Source: Pseudomonas sp. RIT623 (GTDB lineage Bacteria; Pseudomonadota; Gammaproteobacteria; Pseudomonadales; Pseudomonadaceae). Taken from it: a stretch of 43,444 bases of DNA. The stretch is from positions 1 through 43,444 of the forward strand of contig NZ_SOZA01000043.1 in NCBI RefSeq assembly GCF_004519305.1, given 5' to 3'. Positions 40,101 through 43,444 of this stretch are shown here, piece by piece. A program made the position numbers and the translations under genes. How positions within the stretch are numbered: position 1 is the first letter of the stretch; each line of letters begins with the position of its first letter. Below the pieces are notes generated by a model that saw only the letters and a list, made by a program, of their open reading frames with translations, was not told where the DNA came from and did no database searches.

Positions 40101-41338
40101 AGCAGCAGCGCTTCGCCCAGCCCAGGCACGAAAATGGCCGCCAGCCCCAGCATATCCAGCCCTGCGCTCAGCATCCGCTGCAGGCGTGCCTGGCGTGCCT
40201 CACGATCTTCATCGTCCGTGGGGACAGCCAGGCAGCGAGCGTCGTCGAAAATCCGGGCGATCTGCAACGCTCGCCCCTGGGCAAACGGATCCCCCTCGAT
40301 CGGCAGATGCCGCCCATCCAGCTCAATCGCCTGCCCAGCGCTCGATTGGCCTATCGCCTTGGCAAGCGCCGTATCAAACCCCGAGCGGTCTCGTACCCGG
40401 ATGAAACGGCAGAAAAACCGATAAAAACCAGGCACCTGTAAACGCAGCGCGAAGTCTGCATAGAGCGCGTCCCAATTGTCGTAATGGCGCAGGCTTTTCT
40501 GCGGGTCGTCGGGTATCCAGGCAATCACCTCGTCGACATCAGCACCCGGTTCGGGACGCCATTCAAAGGTCATGACCCCCGTCACGCACTTGCCCAACAG
40601 GTAGAGCTGCCTGGGCGTCAGGCTGCCCGACTTGCGGTCTTGCCAGGGTTGCCTGGCGAACAGCGACAACAGACGCTGGAGATCCCATTCATCCATATGC
40701 CCCTTGAACCGTGCCTCGTACACCGCAGCCTGCAACTGCGCGCGCAACGTTTCTTCGAACAATTGCTCAATGCTCCTGCGCGCCTGCCCCTCAGGTTGCC
40801 CACGTCCCGCTCGGGGTTGCAGCACGCTCCTGAGTAGCGCCTGATAACGCTCGCCCACATCCAGCGTGCGACAAAGGCTGGCAAATCGCTCGAAGCTCAA
40901 CGCCAGCCGCCTGTTCTTGGCACCGATCAACTTGGCCTCACGCAGGAACCAGGGTTGGGTTTCCTGCGCCTGAAAATTGTGCAGGGCAGCCGCGAGCAGG
41001 CTTTGCCGGGAATGGTAAGTGACGCTCGGCTGGTAGAACTTCTCTGCAGCGGAGGGGCGCTTGAACTGTTCTTTGATATCAACGAACGCCTGGCGTGGAT
41101 CCATCGCTGGCAAGCCCGCTTCGAGCAGGGCTTTTTCCAATAACGGCGCGGCGAATTGTTCCGGCGGCACAATCCGATCGAGCAAGTGGCGCAGACGTTC
41201 GACAAGGGCCTGCTGCTCACGCAGCACTTGCTGGTAGCGATCGCGATGGTCACGCTGGGCGCCGAGTAGCCATGCCGGCAGTTGCCGTTCGATAAGATGG
41301 TCGACCGAGGCCGACGGAAAGAGTGCTTGAGTTGCCAC
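37196..41338 (-). CDS. LRR and NEL-type E3 ubiquitin ligase toxin/effector
   Basis: A 1380-residue protein. Residues about 1-380 belong to the dermonecrotic-toxin-like N-terminal family (DUF6543). Residues 389-467 are hydrophobic (LDMLGLAAIFVPGLGEALLLV and GVAQCVALAGVGAGAVHLL), possibly for membrane passage. Residues about 911-1070 hold leucine-rich repeats (NLVELDLSGNRLTQVPDGIE, LRRMDLSRNQLAI). Residues about 1075-1380 match the NEL domain of IpaH/SspH effectors, with the catalytic Cys1180 in RSCEDRLLLLL (CxD motif intact). NEL ligases attach host ubiquitin to host proteins. Start GTG at 41338 with AGGAG upstream. No type III secretion gene is near, so the export route is unknown. It lies alone between glpD and aatJ. 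Confidence 0.9.
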   Translation of the reverse strand: MATQALFPSASVDHLIERQLPAWLLGAQRDHRDRYQQVLREQQALVERLRHLLDRIVPPEQFAAPLLEKALLEAGLPAMDPRQAFVDIKEQFKRPSAAEKFYQPSVTYHSRQSLLAAALHNFQAQETQPWFLREAKLIGAKNRRLALSFERFASLCRTLDVGERYQALLRSVLQPRAGRGQPEGQARRSIEQLFEETLRAQLQAAVYEARFKGHMDEWDLQRLLSLFARQPWQDRKSGSLTPRQLYLLGKCVTGVMTFEWRPEPGADVDEVIAWIPDDPQKSLRHYDNWDALYADFALRLQVPGFYRFFCRFIRVRDRSGFDTALAKAIGQSSAGQAIELDGRHLPIEGDPFAQGRALQIARIFDDARCLAVPTDDEDREARQARLQRMLSAGLDMLGLAAIFVPGLGEALLLVNAGQLLGEVYQGYQAWRLGDRQGALDHLFGVAQCVALAGVGAGAVHLLQRVPFVDLLEPVTDSATGAKLRRNLQPRHTEDSPAALLQGWQAGRFEEGLAEHAQILLNASGLSVDQLRRLRVEQAKPPARLFDLDERVRLHISRAELSGAQFEQQLASQGVVPTADQALLISAFPGLTSRAAEEIIEHASSAQIAQLSSTKRVPLSLAERARWALRDSRIDLACLGLRLQAGFNSDSEQLAMKLVDLKAPWSGSTAVQLREASPGGRLLFASQAPGSGPARVIVRQGQGRYRLEGAPSSASGGDEAPLLKVLLQCLDKEQKIALGHADLSVKQLRQWLVEAVRDDREQAARLLGLSPIGAGVRPPGRFGDGHLAYRLSGGGESSQQAIRRGIHQIFPTFSELQLDAYLNAVRARGHNLWDHYQVLQRQLADLRQALDTWQSQWRTPADAVRRRRVVETLRRGWRRKLVDANDEYELVISGEHVGQLPTLPTGVDYAHVQRLVLRDMGLQTIDADFLRRFPNLVELDLSGNRLTQVPDGIETLVHLRRMDLSRNQLAIDTEANRRFARLRLLDTIELSFNPLTQAPDLSGLRHVRHVHLRSTGLVDVNELLERASWRALVDARDNRISELAQDLHGLSLRLPRVDLHDNPLSATGRAHLDQVRGNVAAGRRGSASYRHREATTAVRGQWTDTRDSTLRSQREMTWDRLRQTSGSDDLFRFLADFSATEDFEAHPGHYRRRVWRILDACEQNEVLREQLFREAGGPRSCEDRLLLLLSQLEVGVLVQQGVGGLSAAMAEQGLLRLGQQLYRLDRVDAIAARQVERMRASGGREVDEIEVRLFYRNRLAQALELPVQVDDMHFAAYANVTEADLLKAQLEVLQSETPQAVRETLIHRPFWEHYARRRYASRFEALAEPFHQRLATLEAEAANGSEQSYVAGANTLMQELQQAEQQLLKTLAEEAWARLPI

Positions 41339-41430
41339 AGTAGGTCTCCTGTCTAAAAAAACAGAAAAGCACTGCGACGCAGCGGCGATGCGGTACTTAA
41401 AACAGCAACCCGGTCAATCAGGCCCACTCA

Positions 41431-41444
41431 TTCGGATTTCCGAA
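41431..41444. promoter_or_regulatory. AauR-type palindrome 1
   Basis: TTCGGATTTCCGAA is a perfect palindrome and fits TTCGG-N4-CCGAA, which I recall as the Aau-responsive motif of P. putida acidic amino-acid genes. It lies 121 bases before the sigma-54 promoter. Confidence 0.7.
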
Positions 41445-41461
41445 CACCCTCCAACACACCA

Positions 41462-41475
41462 TTCGGAATACCGAA
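41462..41475. promoter_or_regulatory. AauR-type palindrome 2
   Basis: TTCGGAATACCGAA fits TTCGG-N4-CCGAA. Its start is 31 bases from that of palindrome 1, close to three turns, so both are on one face of the helix, as in activator sites for sigma-54 promoters. Confidence 0.7.
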
Positions 41476-41551
41476 AGCCAGTACTCCAACAAACACGTCA
41501 AAAAAGATTAATCCGCCGTGTTTTCACGGCGTTATGATCGATATCAGGGCT

Positions 41552-41567
41552 TGGCACGACTCATGCT
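41552..41567 (+). promoter_or_regulatory. Sigma-54 promoter of aatJ
   Basis: TGGCACGACTCATGCT has the invariant GG (41553-41554) and GC (41565-41566) twelve bases apart. One change from the TTGC consensus (ATGC). Transcription would start near 41578. Confidence 0.75.
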
Positions 41568-41640
41568 CTACACTTGCTAGCCGAATGCACCACGCTTCAT
41601 GCTGTATTCGTTGAACGAAAGAGTCCGCCAACGGCTCCAT

Positions 41641-41653
41641 AAAAAAAACAAAC
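41641..41653 (+). promoter_or_regulatory. Possible Hfq/Crc A-rich motif before aatJ
   Basis: AAAAAAAACAAAC satisfies AANAANAA and lies about 17 bases before the ATG. A homopolymer run makes chance matches likelier, so the call is weak. Confidence 0.4.
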
Positions 41654-41670
41654 ACGTCGAGGAAAATTTG

Positions 41671-42588
41671 ATGCGCATCGTTCGTCAATTGCTGGGCGCC
41701 GCCATCGCGGCCGCTGTCATCGCATCGCCAGTCATGGCCGAAGAGCTGACTGGTACTCTGAAGAAGATCAAGGATTCGGGTACCATCACCCTGGGCCACC
41801 GCGACTCCTCCATCCCGTTCTCCTACCTGGCCGGCAGCACCGCGCCAGTAGGCTATTCCCACGACATCCAGCTGGCCGTCGTCGAAGCCCTGAAGAAGCA
41901 ATTGGGCACCGACATCAAGGTCAAGTACAACCTGGTCACCTCGCAGACCCGCATCCCGCTAGTGCAGAACGGCACCGTGGACCTGGAGTGCGGCTCCACC
42001 ACCAACAACGTCGAGCGCCAGCAGCAAGTCGGCTTCTCGGTGGGCATCTTCGAGGTCGGCACCCGCCTGCTGACCAAGGTCAAGGATGGCCAGCCATCCT
42101 ATAAAGACTTCCCGGACCTGGCCGGCAAGAACGTGGTGACCACCGCCGGCACTACCTCCGAGCGCATCCTCAAGGCGATGAACGCCGACAAACAGATGAA
42201 GATGAACGTGATCTCGGCCAAAGACCACGGTGAAGCCTTCAACATGCTCGAAAGCGGTCGCGCCGTGGCCTTCATGATGGACGACGCCCTGCTGGCCGGT
42301 GAAATGGCCAAGGCCCGCAAGCCGTCCGACTGGGTCATCACCGGTACTCCGCAGTCGTATGAAATCTACGGCTGCATGGTGCGCAAGGAAGACACGGCGT
42401 TCAAGAAAGCAGTCGACGAGGCCATCGTCGCCTACTTCAAGTCGGGCGAAGTCAACAAGAGCTACGACAAGTGGTTCCAGCAGCCGATCCCGCCAAAAGG
42501 CCTGAACCTGCAGTTCCCGATGAGCGACGAGCTGAAGAAACTGATCGCCGAGCCGACCGACAAGGCCGCGGACGAGAAGAAGTCCTGA
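41671..42588 (+). CDS. aatJ: Glutamate/aspartate ABC transporter, periplasmic binding protein
   Basis: A 305-residue solute-binding protein (GltI/AatJ). The signal peptide ends VMA before EELTG. Family segments are KKIKDSGTITLGHRDSSIPFSYL, GYSHDIQLAVVEALKK and GTVDLECGSTTNNVERQQQV (the binding site for the amino-acid carboxylates), and VVTTAGTTSERILKAMN. The start follows GAGGAAAATTTG. It is the first gene of the acidic amino-acid uptake operon (aatJQMP in P. putida), and the sigma-54 promoter with AauR-type sites fits that. Confidence 0.95.
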   Translation: MRIVRQLLGAAIAAAVIASPVMAEELTGTLKKIKDSGTITLGHRDSSIPFSYLAGSTAPVGYSHDIQLAVVEALKKQLGTDIKVKYNLVTSQTRIPLVQNGTVDLECGSTTNNVERQQQVGFSVGIFEVGTRLLTKVKDGQPSYKDFPDLAGKNVVTTAGTTSERILKAMNADKQMKMNVISAKDHGEAFNMLESGRAVAFMMDDALLAGEMAKARKPSDWVITGTPQSYEIYGCMVRKEDTAFKKAVDEAIVAYFKSGEVNKSYDKWFQQPIPPKGLNLQFPMSDELKKLIAEPTDKAADEKKS

Positions 42589-42597
42589 CCGGCAGAT

Positions 42598-42641
42598 AGT
42601 GGCCTGGCGCCCATCCGCGCGAATCGATCCGACAGGCCACT
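42598..42641 (+). promoter_or_regulatory. Intercistronic stem-loop 1 after aatJ
   Basis: AGTGGCCTG (42598-42606) and CAGGCCACT (42633-42641) are exact complements with a 26-base loop. Together with the next hairpin it may protect the aatJ mRNA end. Confidence 0.5.
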
Positions 42642-42654
42642 CATTAAGTGTCTA

Positions 42655-42698
42655 ACCTTTCATCCGAGGGTGCCCTGCACCCCCGGATGCTTAAAGGT
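42655..42698 (+). promoter_or_regulatory. Intercistronic stem-loop 2 before aatQ
   Basis: ACCTTT/AAAGGT, CATCCG/CGGATG and GGGTGC/GCACCC stack in one long stem with small bulges and a CCT loop. No T-run follows, so partial termination or 3'-end protection is more likely than full stop. Confidence 0.6.
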
Positions 42699-42731
42699 GC
42701 CCGTGAAACAATCGTCTGAGGGGAAATCCCG

Positions 42732-43444
42732 ATGAATTACAACTGGGACTGGGGCGTGTTCTTCAAGTCCACCGGGGTGGGCAGCGAAACCTACCTGGAC
42801 TGGTACATCACCGGTCTGGGCTGGACCATCGCCATCGCCATCACCGCCTGGATCATCGCGTTGCTGCTGGGGTCGATCCTTGGCGTGATGCGTACCGTGC
42901 CCAACCGTCTGGTGTCAGGGATTGCCGCCGCTTACGTGGAACTGTTCCGCAACGTGCCGCTGCTGGTGCAACTGTTCATCTGGTACTTCCTGGTTCCGGA
43001 TCTGCTGCCCGAAGGCCTGCAGGAATGGTTCAAGCAGGACCTCAACCCAACCACCTCGGCACTGATCAGCGTGGTCATCTGCCTGGGCCTGTTCACCGCA
43101 GCGCGCGTCTGCGAACAGGTGCGCACCGGCATCCAGGCCCTGCCCCGCGGCCAGGAGGCCGCCGCTCGCGCCATGGGCTTCAGCCTGCCGCAGATCTACA
43201 GCAACGTGCTGCTGCCGCAGGCCTACCGGATCATCATTCCGCCGCTCACCTCGGAATTCCTGAACGTGTTCAAGAACTCCTCGGTGGCCTCGCTGATCGG
43301 CCTGATGGAGCTGCTGGCGCAAACCAAGCAGACCGCCGAGTTCTCCGCCAACCTGTTCGAGGCGTTCACCTTGGCCACGCTGATCTACTTCACCCTGAAC
43401 ATGGGCTTGATGCTGCTGATGCGCATGGTCGAGAAAAAAGTCGC
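42732..43444 (+). CDS. aatQ: Glutamate/aspartate ABC transporter permease (partial, 3' end outside window)
   Basis: 237 codons of a polar amino-acid ABC permease (GltJ/AatQ type), reaching the window edge without a stop; the family has about 246 residues, so little is missing. Features: LDWYITGLGWTIAIAITAWIIALLLGSILG as first helix, AAYVELFRNVPLLVQLF, and the EAA loop EAARAMGFSLPQIYSNVLLPQAYR that contacts the ATPase. It works with AatJ and with the AatM and AatP subunits expected beyond the edge. GAGG lies before the ATG. Confidence 0.95.
   Translation, partial: MNYNWDWGVFFKSTGVGSETYLDWYITGLGWTIAIAITAWIIALLLGSILGVMRTVPNRLVSGIAAAYVELFRNVPLLVQLFIWYFLVPDLLPEGLQEWFKQDLNPTTSALISVVICLGLFTAARVCEQVRTGIQALPRGQEAAARAMGFSLPQIYSNVLLPQAYRIIIPPLTSEFLNVFKNSSVASLIGLMELLAQTKQTAEFSANLFEAFTLATLIYFTLNMGLMLLMRMVEKKV

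Larger units (their letters stand above)
41339..41670. other. Control region between the NEL gene and aatJ
   Basis: A 332-base AT-rich spacer between divergent genes. It holds two AauR-type palindromes, a hairpin (GCCGTG-TTTT-CACGGC, 41515-41530), a sigma-54 promoter and an A-rich Crc-type motif. I saw no clear promoter for the NEL gene. Confidence 0.6.

Noticed and set aside
41515..41530. GCCGTG-TTTT-CACGGC hairpin
   Set aside because: It has no T-run and no gene ends here. It could be a regulator site, but nothing connects it to a known motif, so it is only mentioned in the spacer entry.

Overview
The window reads as a chromosomal segment of a Pseudomonas of the P. putida group. It is GC-rich with strong GC3 bias, it carries short REP-type intergenic repeats of the 'GTAGGAGCC..GCTGGCGAA' kind, and the order argG-motY-pyrC-rnt-peroxiredoxin-bfd-bfr-grxD next to nth and a PA3496-like gene is the Pseudomonas order. 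I see no rRNA, tRNA, insertion sequence, phage or CRISPR array. Gene names rest on motifs and context read by eye; no database search was run.

Layout. 1-4.3 kb: a truncated glycine-rich secreted protein, a DUF1145 membrane protein, two tandem OmpA-like lipoproteins (both with a hairpin over the ribosome-binding site), then DUF6231-like, YchJ-like, LEA-like lipoprotein and His-rich SEC-C genes on the plus strand. 4.4-9.7 kb: a lipoprotein Ntn-hydrolase (penicillin/AHL-acylase family), an AstE/AspA-like metallopeptidase, dcd and a cold-shock gene. 9.9-17.6 kb: Mrp/ApbC, metG, a reduced rnfABDGE cluster with no rnfC, nth and a small PA3496-like gene. 17.6-25.7 kb: an orphan LuxR-type response regulator, a two-helix membrane protein, argG, motY, pyrC-rnt, a 2-Cys peroxiredoxin, Fur-boxed bfd, bfr and grxD. 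25.8-31.7 kb: a formate-dehydrogenase-like molybdoenzyme, argF coupled to an ABC ATPase, a PhzF-like protein and YbaK. 32.0-37.1 kb: glpF-glpK-glpR-glpD with recognisable GlpR operators. 37.2-41.3 kb: a 1380-residue LRR/NEL-type ubiquitin ligase toxin. 41.4-43.4 kb: the acidic amino-acid ABC transporter aatJ-aatQ with a sigma-54 promoter and AauR-type palindromes; the window ends inside aatQ.

How genes work together. The glp block imports glycerol (GlpF), phosphorylates it (GlpK) and oxidises glycerol-3-phosphate (GlpD) under GlpR; a possible Hfq/Crc A-rich motif lies next to the glpF start. argG and argF are two steps of arginine synthesis. bfd and bfr handle stored iron. aatJ/aatQ take up glutamate and aspartate.

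Most unusual points: (1) the Rnf complex has lost RnfC, the RnfB membrane anchor and, by eye alignment, three of the four cysteines that hold the intramembrane iron-sulfur cluster between RnfA and RnfE; (2) an IpaH/NEL-type E3 ligase with a CEDR active site sits between housekeeping genes; (3) both tandem OmpA lipoprotein genes carry leader hairpins whose 3' arm contains the Shine-Dalgarno sequence; (4) the bacterioferritin keeps its haem Met but lacks two ferroxidase ligands.
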